64,000 nucleotides of DNA from Chloroflexota bacterium (GTDB lineage: Bacteria > Chloroflexota > Dehalococcoidia > Bin125), in NCBI GenBank assembly GCA_009838915.1, contig VXQT01000013.1, forward strand, positions 570,414 to 634,413. The letters are read 5' to 3'. The notes beneath the pieces were generated by a model. That model ran no database searches and was not told the DNA's origin. It saw nothing but the letters and a program-made list of their open reading frames with translations. Positions 14,834-24,497 of this stretch are shown here, piece by piece (within the stretch, counting starts at the first letter, position 1; every line of letters starts with the position of its first letter). The position numbers and the translations under genes are program-made.

Positions 14834-17800
14834 GTGTGCCGTCCGGCGATTGCAGTTTCAGCGGCGTTGCTGTCGTCACTGGCAGTCCTCTGCCTGCTAA
14901 CTGAGCTTGCAGAGACTCAGACCGCGCCGACAGCGTCTTCTGCCAGCGTTGACGGAGTAACGCTGACGATCACGCTCTCGGCGGAAGTGGACACGACCAG
15001 CACTGCTGTTGCGTCGGACTTCACGGTCTCGGCAGGCGACGAAGAGCTGACCATCAACTCGGCCGACGTCAGCGGGACCACCATCACATTGACGCTTGCA
15101 GATGGGGTCGGTGACCCGGATTGCGACTCCGCTGCGGTCACGGTCAGCTACGAGCGGTCGGGATCGTCGATCACTGCGTCCGGGAGCGAACTCCAGGACT
15201 TCGCCGACCTCTCGGTGAGCAACCAGACTGACAAGGCACCGGCAATCGATTCGATCGAGACCGACGCAACCGGCCGGAACATACACGTGACATTCTGCGA
15301 AGCGATTGGAGACATCAGTTTTCAGTGGTCTGACTTCTCTGCGTTCACGCTCACTGCCGGCGGGACGCGGCGGCCGATCAATGACCTGGTCACGCCTGCT
15401 GCCATGACGGGCCGGTTGGAGCTCCAACTTGCCGCCGCCAACGCAATCCAGGAAGGCGAAGCGATCACCCTGGCCTTCGCGCAGGACGACGCGAGCGAGG
15501 ATTATCCCCTTCGTGATCTGGATCAAGGACGCAAGTCGATTGGGAGCTGGTCCGCGCGCGAGGTGACCAACAACGTCGACAGCCCGCCCAAACTTGTATC
15601 GGTCACGGCGCTGTGGGATGTGATCACCCTGACCTACTCGGAGACCCTCGACGAGGACAGCGTTCCGGACAAGTCGGCCTTCACTGTTACGGACCGGCCC
15701 TACTCAGTGACGATTGACTCGGTCGGGGTAACAGGCAAGACCGTCACGTTGGGTGTCTCCGCAGTGATCCGCGGCGGTTTGGACCAGAAGTTTCAGCTCT
15801 CCTACGTTGCACCCGGCGAATCGCCGCTACAACAGGCGGACGGCGCCAAACAGGCCGGCGACTTCGACAGCCAAGCGGTCGAGAGTTCGACCCCGACGAC
15901 GAAGCCGGTGGTCGTGAGCGCGGAGGTCAGCGGCGCGACGTTGACGATCACATTCGACATGCCGCTCAAGAACGTCGCTGGTTCAGCGGCATTCAGCGTC
16001 AGCGGCGCGGCGGGCGTCAGCGTCAGTGCAGCTAGTTTCAGCGGGAAGGTTGTCAAGCTCACTCTTTCGGCGGCGCTGTCGTCAGGCGACAGCCTGACTG
16101 TTTCGTACGAGAAACCGGACGAGCCGCCGCGAATCGAAGCGCGCAACAACCGCGACGCCGATAGCTTCAGCAATCAGGCGGTGACTAACAGTACGCCGGA
16201 TCCGGCGCCCACGTTCGACTCCGCCGTCATCAATGCCGCTGGCGACACGCTGACGATTACGATGAGCGGCGACTTGCTGGAGACGTCGGCCGGTCAACCC
16301 GCAGCTTCGGCGTTCACGCTCAGTGGCGGGACAGCCGCGGTCGGCGCGGTATCGGTCAGTGGGACGACGGTCTCGCTCACACTCTCGCCCAAGGCTGACC
16401 TGGGCGAGACGATCACGGTCGCCTACACGCAGCCGGCCGGCGCCTCCGAGCGCAAGCTCCAGTCACTCGCGGGCGGTCACCTCGTCGCGACCTGGCCGGC
16501 GCAGTCGCTGACCAACAACGCCGACGGCGTGCCCAGACCAACCAGCGCGACAGTCAACGGCGCGACGCTCAGAATCACTTTCGACCGAGCGCTCGACGCG
16601 ATGTCGCAACCGGCGGCGTCGACGTTCACTCTTAGCGGCACGACCGCCACTACTTCGACCGTGGCGATCTCCGGCTCGGCTGTCATGCTCACTCTGAGTG
16701 CCGCTGTCGCGCACGACAAGACGATCACGGTCGGCTACACCAAGCCCCAGTCAGGCGGCATCAAGCGCTCCGGTCAAGCGCTGTTCGGTGAGTCGTTTTC
16801 ATCTCTCGACGTCACCAATGAAGCGCCTGACCCATCGCCGGCGTTCGTCTCAGCATCGGTCAACGCAGGAGGCGACAAGCTGACGATCGCGATGAGCGGT
16901 TACTTGCTTGAGACCTCGAGAGGCGTGCCTGCGGCGGGCGCGTTCACCCTCAGCGGCGGGACCGCCGCGGTCGGCGCGGTATCGGTCAGTGGGACGACGG
17001 TCTCGCTTACACTCTCGCCCAAGGCTGACCTGGGCGAGACGATCACGGTCGCCTACACCCAGCCGACTGGCGCGATGGATGGCAAGCTGCAGTCGCTGAC
17101 CGGCGGACACGTCGTGGCCTCCTGGTCGGCGGAGTCGGCGACTAACAACGCCGATGGCGTGCCGCGACCGACGTCGGCCGCCGTCAATGGCTCGACACTG
17201 ACTGTTGCCTTTGATCGCGCGCTCGACTCCATGTCGAAGCCCGCTGCGACCGCGTTCACCCTGGGTGGGACGACTGCGACCGTCTCAACGGTCTCGATCT
17301 CTAACGCAGACGTCACCCTCGCGCTCAGCGCAACCGTCGCGCACGACGATGTGATCACGCTCGGCTACGCCAAGCCCGAGACCGGAGGGATCAAGCGCGA
17401 CGGCCAGGCGTTCTACGCCGAGTCGTTCTCCGCGCTCAGCGTCGACAACAAGACGCCCGATCCGACGCCGACGCTCGCGTCCGCGTCGATCAACGCCGCC
17501 GGCGACACGCTCGCCATCACAATGAGCGGCGACTTGCTGGAGACGTCGGCCGGTCAACCCGCAGCTTCGGCGTTCACGCTCAGTGGCGGGACAGCCGCGG
17601 TGGGAGCGGTCTCGGTCAGCGGGACGACGGTCACGTTGACGCTCTCCCCGAAGGCGGACCTGGGCGAGACGATCACGGCCGCCTACGCTCAGCCGACCGG
17701 GGCAACGGACGGGAAGCTGCAGTCGCTGACCGGCGGACATCTGGTGTCCTCCTGGTCGGCGGAGTCGGTAACCAACAATGCCGACGGCGTGCCTCGACCT

Positions 17801-20800
17801 GCTTCGGTCTCCGTCAACGGGGCGACGCTCGTGATCGTATTCGACCGCTCGCTCGACGCCATGTCGAAGCCGGCGGCGTCGACGTTCACCCTTGGTGGAA
17901 CCACTGTGACCGTCTCCTCCCTCGGGATCGCCGACTCGACAATCACCCTCACGCTCAGCGCCGCCGTCGCGCACGACGACGTGATCTCGGTCAGCTACGT
18001 CAAGCCTGAAACCGGCGGGATCAAGCGCTCGGGTCAGGCACTGTTCGCCCGGTCGTTCTCCTCGTTGAGCGTGACCAATGAGACGCCGGAGCCACTGATC
18101 CGTTCGGTCGTGGGAGAAGAGGACGAGATCGTGATCACGGTTTCCAAGGCCCTTGACACTGCATTCAGGCCGTCGGCCTCGGCATTCTCGCTGGGCGAGG
18201 GTCATCCGACTGTGAGCGAAGTCTCGCTGGAGACAATGACTATTCGCCTCGAACTGAGCAGCTCGTTGCGAGAGGGCGTGGCGTACACGTTGACGTATAC
18301 CGCGCCAAGCGCATCGCCGCTCACGACACTTGACGGCGTTGCAGTGCCGTCGTTCTCGGAGTCGGTGACCAACGGCACCGACGTGGCACCGTTGGTAGAG
18401 TCGGCGACCGCGAGGGGGGCGACCATCTCGCTCATCTTCGACCAGGCGCTGGATGGCAACTCGGCATTGGGAGCGGCGTCATTCACCATCACCGCGAGTC
18501 CGGCCGCGAGCGTGAACGCAGTGTCGTACGACGGCGAAGACGGGTTGAGTCTGACGCTGTCTCGGTCGCTGGTCGAGGATGAATCGGCGACGCTCGGCTA
18601 CGTCGAACCATCGAGCGGCGGCATCGCCGATCCGGGCGGCAAGCGGACGGCATCGTTCAGCCTCGCGCTGGATAACCAGACGGACACGGCGCCTGCGCCG
18701 GCGTTGGGCACTGTCACAGACGACGAGATCGTAATCGTCCTGGATCAGGAACTGTACGAGGACCCCCGATTCAATCCGTTGGCGGACGACAGCGTCGTGT
18801 ATGAACACTTCACGTTGACGGGCACAGTTGCGGACATCACAACGATTGACATCTCCAACGACGGGCCAGGCAGCGTGGGTAAGATCGTACTGACGCTGTC
18901 GGAAGAGGTTGAGGAAGGGAACTCGATCACTGTTCGATACTTCCCTGGTAGCTCCCAGATTCGCATCCGTGACGACGACGCGGGCATGAATCGCGTGGAG
19001 ATCGACAACTACCAACTGACCAATCTGACGAAGACTCCTCCAACAGTCGAGTCGGCAACGCTGGACGGCGCCTCGCTCTCGTTGGTGTTCGACCGGGCGT
19101 TGGACGAGGATGTGACGGTCGCGGCGGACTGGTTCTCGTTTGAGTCGAACGATTTGAGTGTGGAGTCCGCCGAACTGAGCGGCTCGACGATGTCGTTGGT
19201 CGTGTCGCCATCGGCGACCGAGGACGCTGAGTACGAGTTGACCTACACGCCCCCGGAGTCAGGCGGTCTGGCGAGCGCCACTGGCGTGCCGGGGGCGGCG
19301 TTCACCGAGTTGGTCGACAACGTGACCGACTACGCACCGTACGCGGCGTCGGCCAGCGCTGAGGCAACAGGACAAGCGCTCGGCGCGAATCAGGTCATGC
19401 TTCGATTCGACCAGCGCCTAGACCCATCAGGCACCTTCGAAAAGTCTTGGTTCGCATTCATGCCCTCGCTCGAGATCAAGTCGGTCATCGTCGACTCCAG
19501 TAGGACGGAAGGGGATCAACTGGTGATTCAGCTTGAAGAGGGTCACTGGGTTCGAGAAGGCGCGAGCGTCAATCTCAAGTACACACAACCGGAGACTGGA
19601 GGACTACGAGACGACGATGGCGATCCCGAGGTACAAGGCGACGGGAATCGCGTGGCCAACTTCACGATCTCAGTCCAGAACAATGTTGAAGTAGCACCGC
19701 AGTTGACAAGGGCCACGGTGAATCGCGATCTGGTCACGCTTGAATTTGACCAGGAACTCGATGAGGACAGCGTGCCGCCGCCACACTGCGAGTGGTTGGA
19801 GGACATGCTGGAGAGTTTTGACTGTCCGAGCGACAATCCTCCGACCTGGTTCACAGTGGTACGACATCCAGCCGGAACTGAGTCGACTGCAACGGCTGCG
19901 ATCGCGTCGGTTGGCGTGCAGGGACGCAACGTCACGCTAAAGCTCGAAAAGAGGGTCAAGACGGGCGACAGCGTGAAGGTTGAGTATCAACTGGTCTCGC
20001 TTGCCGGTGTGAACAATCTCACTCTTCGCGACTCCGCCACATCTCCGAATGAAGTTGGCTCATTCGGGCCGGTGTCGGTAACGAACGAGACTGCAGCGGC
20101 CCCAACGGACGGAGTGTTCGACAGGTCCGAGCCGTCAATGATAGTCGTGACTTTCGACGGCGGTCTGCCCGCAACGTCGAATCTCAACGCGGATCCGTTG
20201 CGCGTGACCGCGGATCGGAAACCGCTCGCGATCCGAAAGACCAGTGCCGTGCAGAAGGAGTTGACGGTCGCGCTGGAAGACGCGGTACCAGAGTGCACTG
20301 CTCTGGAACTGACGTACTCGCCCCAGGACGAGCCCTGGCTCGACGATGGCAACCGACCGATCACAGAGTTCAGTTTCGCGCTCGACAACTTCATCCACCG
20401 GGCCCTCAGTCTGGCGTGTATCGAGTCGGATCTCGGCGCGCTGACACTGACACTTGCCACGGACGACACCCTTGTCGATCAGGGATGGTCGCTTGTCGTG
20501 AACGGAACAGCGCGAGGGTCGCATGTCGAATCGTCGGCCGGCATGATTCGTGTCATCCCAGACTCGTCGCTGTGCGTGGGCGACTCAGTGACGATCAACT
20601 GGATGCCGCCGACCCCACCGACGCTGGCGCTGGCGCTGGATCGGATCGTCGATCGCGCCGCGCCATGTATCGACTCAGCGGTTGCATTAGGAGACCGGCT
20701 TGAGCTGACCTTCGATCAGCCGCTCGACGCGTCGCTGCCAGTACCCAATGACTTTGCTATCGATCGCGGAGGACAGGTGACCGGAGTTGTAGGAATGGAA

Positions 20801-22081
20801 GGCCGCACAGTCACGCTGCAACTCGAACCGCCGGGACTAAACGCTGACGCCGATGCCGTCCTGACCTACGCCGGCTCGTCGCTGCGTGGCGGCGGGTTGA
20901 CCGTTGGCCCGCTGTCCGTGCCAATCACCGATCGGACCAATCCGCCCGAACTGACGACGGCGTTCGGCCTGGATGACCTGATCATCCTCAGCTTTGACCA
21001 ATCGCTGCAGCAACGAAACGTTCCTGTCTCGTGGTTCGAACTGGCCGGACCCGGTCTGAACATCGACATCGCATCAATCACGATCAGCGGCTCGTCGGTG
21101 TATCTGCAACTCAAGCGCAGCCTGCCTGACGATCTGGACCTGTTCGGCGTGGTGTATCTGGCTCGGGGCACGCGTGGACTGGCTGGTATGAGCGGCGTAC
21201 TCGTCCCTAGTGGCGTGTTCGTCGTACAGAACTACACGGAGACCGCGCCCCATGTGGTCTTCGCCGCGGTGAACAGACGAGAGGCCGTGCTGACCCTCGA
21301 TCAACGAATCGACGCGTCCAACGGTGATCCCGCCGACTTTGCCGTCCTCGCAGGACATCGCAGGATTGGCGTCAACTCCTTGGACTGGTCGAACGAGACC
21401 ATCACACTGACTCTGACGGAACCGGTGACATCACCGGATGCAACGCGGGTAATCTACTCGCCGAGCACAGAGGAGACGGTACGGGATCTATCTGGACTAC
21501 CGCTGGCCGCCTTTGACGTGGCTGCGGAGAATCTCACGCCCTCGGCGAAGACGGACGCGCAGATCGTCGAGGAGGCGAGGCTGCGGGCCGGCAGCGGAGC
21601 GACTTCAGTTGAACGGGAGCTGGCACGGGCGTTTGCGTCGGAGGACGGAGCTCGGTTTGGCATGGTTCCCGGAGACGGCGCCGCGACCGTAGTACTGGGC
21701 GGCATGCGAGTGACGATTGAGCTTTCGCAGTGGTCTGAGCGTGAGGTCGGGATCTCCGTCTCACGACTAGGCAGCGCGGCGCGGTTGATGCGAATGCTCG
21801 AACAGGTTCCCTCGCCCTGTGCCAGCGCCCCGCCGGGAAGCCAACTGGAAGGCTGGCTGTTGGAGCTGCAGGATCAGTACGGCGCGCCGCGAGTGGAAGG
21901 CGGCAGAATAACGCTCGGCGGGCTGGAGACCGCAAGACTGCTTGGCGGATGCGTCCTTGACCTGATAACCGGATCCTGGACACTGATGCCGCTGGACGGG
22001 AACGTCCCGGCTCCGTCGCTGATTGTGCCCGGTGGGTACACGGCGTTCACGAGGTGGGTGAGCCTGATTCCCGGAGCGTGA
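14834..22081 (+). CDS. Giant exported SWM-repeat surface protein (2415 residues)
   Basis: A GTG start gives a signal peptide (hydrophobic stretch at about 8-25, then AETQTA). About twenty domains of roughly 100-110 residues follow. Each has the pattern P-x-V-x-S-A-x-V-x-G-x-x-L-x-I-x-F-D-x-x-L-D, an AFTVS/AFTLS strand, VxGxxVTLTLSxxV, then YTxP and a V-T-N link to the next domain. This is the SWM repeat type (Synechococcus SwmB-like, Ig-like beta fold) of large cell-surface and motility-associated proteins. Residues about 451-1080 hold a threefold 630-bp DNA repeat. The last 180 residues are different (acidic/helical, with two Cys) and have no visible LPXTG or membrane anchor. A role in adhesion or as surface layer is inferred. 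The 3' end overlaps convergent birA by 35 bp. Confidence 0.85.
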   Translation: MCRPAIAVSAALLSSLAVLCLLTELAETQTAPTASSASVDGVTLTITLSAEVDTTSTAVASDFTVSAGDEELTINSADVSGTTITLTLADGVGDPDCDSAAVTVSYERSGSSITASGSELQDFADLSVSNQTDKAPAIDSIETDATGRNIHVTFCEAIGDISFQWSDFSAFTLTAGGTRRPINDLVTPAAMTGRLELQLAAANAIQEGEAITLAFAQDDASEDYPLRDLDQGRKSIGSWSAREVTNNVDSPPKLVSVTALWDVITLTYSETLDEDSVPDKSAFTVTDRPYSVTIDSVGVTGKTVTLGVSAVIRGGLDQKFQLSYVAPGESPLQQADGAKQAGDFDSQAVESSTPTTKPVVVSAEVSGATLTITFDMPLKNVAGSAAFSVSGAAGVSVSAASFSGKVVKLTLSAALSSGDSLTVSYEKPDEPPRIEARNNRDADSFSNQAVTNSTPDPAPTFDSAVINAAGDTLTITMSGDLLETSAGQPAASAFTLSGGTAAVGAVSVSGTTVSLTLSPKADLGETITVAYTQPAGASERKLQSLAGGHLVATWPAQSLTNNADGVPRPTSATVNGATLRITFDRALDAMSQPAASTFTLSGTTATTSTVAISGSAVMLTLSAAVAHDKTITVGYTKPQSGGIKRSGQALFGESFSSLDVTNEAPDPSPAFVSASVNAGGDKLTIAMSGYLLETSRGVPAAGAFTLSGGTAAVGAVSVSGTTVSLTLSPKADLGETITVAYTQPTGAMDGKLQSLTGGHVVASWSAESATNNADGVPRPTSAAVNGSTLTVAFDRALDSMSKPAATAFTLGGTTATVSTVSISNADVTLALSATVAHDDVITLGYAKPETGGIKRDGQAFYAESFSALSVDNKTPDPTPTLASASINAAGDTLAITMSGDLLETSAGQPAASAFTLSGGTAAVGAVSVSGTTVTLTLSPKADLGETITAAYAQPTGATDGKLQSLTGGHLVSSWSAESVTNNADGVPRPASVSVNGATLVIVFDRSLDAMSKPAASTFTLGGTTVTVSSLGIADSTITLTLSAAVAHDDVISVSYVKPETGGIKRSGQALFARSFSSLSVTNETPEPLIRSVVGEEDEIVITVSKALDTAFRPSASAFSLGEGHPTVSEVSLETMTIRLELSSSLREGVAYTLTYTAPSASPLTTLDGVAVPSFSESVTNGTDVAPLVESATARGATISLIFDQALDGNSALGAASFTITASPAASVNAVSYDGEDGLSLTLSRSLVEDESATLGYVEPSSGGIADPGGKRTASFSLALDNQTDTAPAPALGTVTDDEIVIVLDQELYEDPRFNPLADDSVVYEHFTLTGTVADITTIDISNDGPGSVGKIVLTLSEEVEEGNSITVRYFPGSSQIRIRDDDAGMNRVEIDNYQLTNLTKTPPTVESATLDGASLSLVFDRALDEDVTVAADWFSFESNDLSVESAELSGSTMSLVVSPSATEDAEYELTYTPPESGGLASATGVPGAAFTELVDNVTDYAPYAASASAEATGQALGANQVMLRFDQRLDPSGTFEKSWFAFMPSLEIKSVIVDSSRTEGDQLVIQLEEGHWVREGASVNLKYTQPETGGLRDDDGDPEVQGDGNRVANFTISVQNNVEVAPQLTRATVNRDLVTLEFDQELDEDSVPPPHCEWLEDMLESFDCPSDNPPTWFTVVRHPAGTESTATAAIASVGVQGRNVTLKLEKRVKTGDSVKVEYQLVSLAGVNNLTLRDSATSPNEVGSFGPVSVTNETAAAPTDGVFDRSEPSMIVVTFDGGLPATSNLNADPLRVTADRKPLAIRKTSAVQKELTVALEDAVPECTALELTYSPQDEPWLDDGNRPITEFSFALDNFIHRALSLACIESDLGALTLTLATDDTLVDQGWSLVVNGTARGSHVESSAGMIRVIPDSSLCVGDSVTINWMPPTPPTLALALDRIVDRAAPCIDSAVALGDRLELTFDQPLDASLPVPNDFAIDRGGQVTGVVGMEGRTVTLQLEPPGLNADADAVLTYAGSSLRGGGLTVGPLSVPITDRTNPPELTTAFGLDDLIILSFDQSLQQRNVPVSWFELAGPGLNIDIASITISGSSVYLQLKRSLPDDLDLFGVVYLARGTRGLAGMSGVLVPSGVFVVQNYTETAPHVVFAAVNRREAVLTLDQRIDASNGDPADFAVLAGHRRIGVNSLDWSNETITLTLTEPVTSPDATRVIYSPSTEETVRDLSGLPLAAFDVAAENLTPSAKTDAQIVEEARLRAGSGATSVERELARAFASEDGARFGMVPGDGAATVVLGGMRVTIELSQWSEREVGISVSRLGSAARLMRMLEQVPSPCASAPPGSQLEGWLLELQDQYGAPRVEGGRITLGGLETARLLGGCVLDLITGSWTLMPLDGNVPAPSLIVPGGYTAFTRWVSLIPGA
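16184..18073 (+). repeat. Three tandem 630-bp units inside the SWM gene
   Basis: Units begin at 16184, 16814 and 17444, each at a (T/D)N-x-x-PDP codon group, with exactly 630-bp spacing. Each unit encodes two different SWM domains. Long stretches are identical: about 79 bases from 16262 recur 1260 bp later at 17522, and blocks around 16331 recur at 16961. The flanking domains are far more diverged. Confidence 0.9.
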
Positions 22082-22871
22082 CTTCGCCGGCGATGAAGGT
22101 GCGAAGGTCGCCGTCGGTGGTCTGCACGATCAGCGCACCGGAGCCGTCGACTGCCACGGCCTTGCCCTCGATTCGCTCGCCGGTGGTCAGGGTGACCGTG
22201 ACCTCGCGATTGAGCGTGTTCAGCCGCGCAGTCCAGGTCTCGTGGAGTTCCCTTGCGCCTGCCTGTCGGTAGCGGGACTCGAAGGCGTTGAGCAGGGCGG
22301 CGAGGACCGGCTCGCGCTCCAGGCGGGCGCCGAGTTCGATCATCAGGCTGGTGGCGGGCCGGTCGATCTGCGTCGCCCAGGGTGCGGGATCGAAGTTGAC
22401 ATTGAGTCCAATGCCGACGAGGGCGTAGCCGGGTTGACGGTCGCGCCACTCCGCTTCGATCAGGATGCCGCCCAGCTTGCGCTGTTCGATCTGGACGTCG
22501 TTGGGCCACTTGATCGTCGGTTCGAGCGGGGTCGTGGCACACACGGCGTCGGTCGTGGCGACGGGACTGACGATGCTGAGCCGCTTGAGCTGTTCGATGT
22601 CGGGCCGGACGATGATCGTGGCGTGGATGCTCTGACCGGGCGGAGAGACCCAGATGCGTCCCTTGGTCCCGCGTCCGGCGGTCTGCTCGTCGGCGACCAC
22701 GACCGTGCCGTGTGGCGCGCCGTCCTCAGCCAGGCGACGGGCGTCGTCCATGGTCGACGTCGTCTGAACGAAGTAGTGGAAGTGCTGTCCGAACTCTGAG
22801 GTGGTGAGCAATGTGCGCACGCGGTCGAGATCCAGTCGTTGGTCGGGGGGAAGGAGATCGGGATCGGCCAT
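22047..22871 (-). CDS. birA: Biotin--[acetyl-CoA-carboxylase] ligase (BirA without HTH)
   Basis: This 274-residue protein joins biotin, through biotinyl-AMP, to a lysine of biotin carboxyl-carrier domains. Motifs seen are STMDDARRLAEDG, the adenylate-binding TAGRGTKGR (near 65), TIKWPNDV, KLGGILIEAEW and LVGIGLNVNF. There is a small SH3-like C-terminal domain. The N-terminal DNA-binding domain of E. coli-type BirA is absent, so it is not a repressor. The start is fixed by a TAGCCT -10 six bases before the ATG. Its 3' end overlaps the convergent giant SWM gene by 35 bp. Confidence 0.93.
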   Translation of the reverse strand: MADPDLLPPDQRLDLDRVRTLLTTSEFGQHFHYFVQTTSTMDDARRLAEDGAPHGTVVVADEQTAGRGTKGRIWVSPPGQSIHATIIVRPDIEQLKRLSIVSPVATTDAVCATTPLEPTIKWPNDVQIEQRKLGGILIEAEWRDRQPGYALVGIGLNVNFDPAPWATQIDRPATSLMIELGARLEREPVLAALLNAFESRYRQAGARELHETWTARLNTLNREVTVTLTTGERIEGKAVAVDGSGALIVQTTDGDLRTFIAGEVTLRESGSPTS

Positions 22872-22877
22872 GCGGGG

Positions 22878-22883
22878 AGGCTA
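22878..22883 (-). promoter_or_regulatory. Leaderless -10 box for birA
   Basis: TAGCCT on the minus strand, six bases, then the ATG at 22871. Confidence 0.5.
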
Positions 22884-22898
22884 TCGAGTTAAACGGCA

Positions 22899-22926
22899 CG
22901 ACCCCGAGCTGGGCGGCTCGGGGTCG
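22899..22926 (-). terminator. Strong GC hairpin before birA
   Basis: CGACCCCGAG and CTCGGGGTCG make a perfect 10-bp stem with an 8-base loop. It lies between a possible tiny gene and the birA promoter on the same strand, where it would end the upstream transcript. Only a short T stretch follows, so termination is likely but not certain. Confidence 0.6.
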
Positions 22927-22969
22927 TCGTGGTTCGCCCAGGTAACCGGGCGACGTTTGGTGTCAGCGG

Positions 22970-23035
22970 CTAGGAGGCGCCCACCTCCACTGCGCTGCGT
23001 CGTCGGTACCTGGGCGATCGTTGACTATGTCCCAA
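22970..23035 (-). CDS. Possible 21-residue basic peptide behind an extreme Shine-Dalgarno
   Basis: A TTG at 23035 opens a frame reading MGHSQRSPRYRRRSAVEVGA plus a final Ser, stop at 22970-22972. GGAAAGGAGGTGAT lies seven or so bases upstream, far stronger than any other site in the window. A competing ATG at 23042 sits only a base or two after the AGGAGG and gives just MQLGT. A TTGAGG...TACCCT promoter-like pair (18-bp spacer) precedes it at about 23066-23095, and the hairpin at 22899-22926 follows. I do not recognise the peptide; the region could instead be a leader or small RNA. Confidence 0.3.
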   Translation of the reverse strand: MGHSQRSPRYRRRSAVEVGAS

Positions 23036-23040
23036 GTTGC

Positions 23041-23054
23041 ATCACCTCCTTTCC
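23041..23054 (-). promoter_or_regulatory. Extended Shine-Dalgarno complementary to the 16S tail
   Basis: On the minus strand GGAAAGGAGGTGAT pairs with about 13 bases of the conserved 16S 3' end (ATCACCTCCTTTC). Ordinary genes here have 4-6 bases of match or none. Confidence 0.5.
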
Positions 23055-23098
23055 TGCCCCGCAGGGTAGCACGGAAGTGATGCCTTCCTCAATCCTGA

Positions 23099-24442
23099 CT
23101 ACAAGGCTGAGGTGACTTCGCGGACGGAGTCTTCGACGATGGTGAGGATCTCGTTGACCTGTTCCTCGGTCGCGACGAGGGGCGGGGCGAGGAGGTAGCC
23201 GTCGTTGCGGACTCGGCTGATCAGACCCCGGCGCTGGCAGGCCTGGAGCAGCTTTGCACCCATGGCGTCGGAGGCGGGGAAGGCTTCGTCGGTCTCGGGG
23301 TCCTTGAGGATGTCGAAGCCGCACATGAAACCGAGGCCGCGGACATTGCCGATGTGAGGATTCTCGGTCAGGCGCTGGAGGCCGGAGAGGAGCTGGTCGC
23401 CGCGCGCGGCGGCGTTGGCGACGAGTTTCTCGTCCTCGAAGATCTGCAGGTTGCGCAGTCCCACAGCGGCGCCGGTCGCATGGCCGGAGTTAGTGTAGGC
23501 GTGCATGAACTTGCCGGGGCCGTCGGTGATCGTCTCGTGGACTTCTTTCGACCAGATGGCGGCGCCCATCGGCACGTAGCCGGAGGTGATCGCCTTGGCG
23601 ATCGACATCATGTCGGGCTCGACGTCGAAGTGCTCCAAGGCGAACCACTTGCCGGTGCGGCCGAATCCGGTGATTACCTCATCGACCACCAGCAGCACGT
23701 CGTAGCGGTCGCATACCTCGCGCAGGCGGGGGAAGTAGTCGTCGGGCGGCGGGTAGACGCCGCCCGCGCCCTGGACGGGCTCGGCGATCACCGCGGCGAC
23801 CGAGTCCGGGCCCTCCTGCTCGATCGTGGCGACGATGTTGTCGATCATCAGGTTGCCGCGGTCGATCCGTCCGCCGCCGGTTGGCACGGCGTTGGGCGTG
23901 GCGGCGTTGATAATGTCGGGCACCGGGCGGCCGAACTGCGGCTTGAAGACTTGCATCCCGGTGGCGGCGGTCATGGCGACGGTGTTGCCGTGGTAGGCCT
24001 CGACGCGGGTGATGATCTTCTGCTTCTTGGGGCGGCCCTTCTGAATCCAGTAGAAGCGGGCGGCCTTGACGTTGGTTTCGTTGGACTCAGAGCCGGAGTT
24101 AGTGAAATAGACCGCCTGCATGTTGTCGTAGGCGAGCTCGATCACCTTCTTCGCGAGGCGAATCGCCGGCTCGTTGGTGTAGCCCTCGTAGGAGTTGGAG
24201 AAGCCCAGCTTGGACATCTGCTCCTTGGCGGCTTCGCCGAGTTCCTCGCGTCCGTGCCCGACGGCGACGTTCCAGAGTGCCGACAAACCGTCGATGTAGC
24301 GCTTGCCGTCCGCGCCGTAGACGTAGATGCCTTCACCACGCTCGAACAGCACCGGTTCCTGGTGGAAATCGGGGTGGAAGAGCGGATGAACCCAATGATT
24401 GAGGTCGTCTTCGACTAGGGCGCGGTACTGGGCGTTGTCCAT
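23099..24442 (-). CDS. Class III PLP-dependent aminotransferase (omega-aminotransferase type)
   Basis: This 447-residue protein moves an amino group from an omega-amine or beta-amino acid to a keto acid such as pyruvate. Class III marks are the early GIYVYGADGKRYIDGLSALWN, FTNSGSESNETNVKAAR (phosphate-binding region), EAYHGNT, the Asp of VVDEVITGFGRTG, and the PLP lysine in SIAKAITSGYVPMGA. The length is typical. The closest functional groups are beta-alanine/taurine/putrescine-pyruvate transaminases; the exact substrate cannot be read. CGGAG lies before the ATG. It stands alone between murE and the small region before birA. Confidence 0.9.
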   Translation of the reverse strand: MDNAQYRALVEDDLNHWVHPLFHPDFHQEPVLFERGEGIYVYGADGKRYIDGLSALWNVAVGHGREELGEAAKEQMSKLGFSNSYEGYTNEPAIRLAKKVIELAYDNMQAVYFTNSGSESNETNVKAARFYWIQKGRPKKQKIITRVEAYHGNTVAMTAATGMQVFKPQFGRPVPDIINAATPNAVPTGGGRIDRGNLMIDNIVATIEQEGPDSVAAVIAEPVQGAGGVYPPPDDYFPRLREVCDRYDVLLVVDEVITGFGRTGKWFALEHFDVEPDMMSIAKAITSGYVPMGAAIWSKEVHETITDGPGKFMHAYTNSGHATGAAVGLRNLQIFEDEKLVANAAARGDQLLSGLQRLTENPHIGNVRGLGFMCGFDILKDPETDEAFPASDAMGAKLLQACQRRGLISRVRNDGYLLAPPLVATEEQVNEILTIVEDSVREVTSAL

Positions 24443-24497
24443 TGCGTGGCTCCGACTGGTGCGGCGATTCGATTGGGTCAGGCTATTGGCAAGTCAC

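Noticed and set aside
16184..18073. Regular repeats that might be taken for a CRISPR array
   Set aside because: The repeat unit is 630 bp, lies inside one reading frame and encodes protein domains; there are no short repeats with unique spacers.
23041..23054. Plus-strand ATCACCTCCTTTC as a fragment of the 16S rRNA 3' end
   Set aside because: The upstream sequence has no 16S helix 45 or GGCTGG context, so it is better read as a strong Shine-Dalgarno on the other strand.
22872..23098. SRP 4.5S RNA or a known riboswitch before birA
   Set aside because: No GGAA-tetraloop SRP core and no recognisable riboswitch consensus was found; the GC hairpin alone is not enough.
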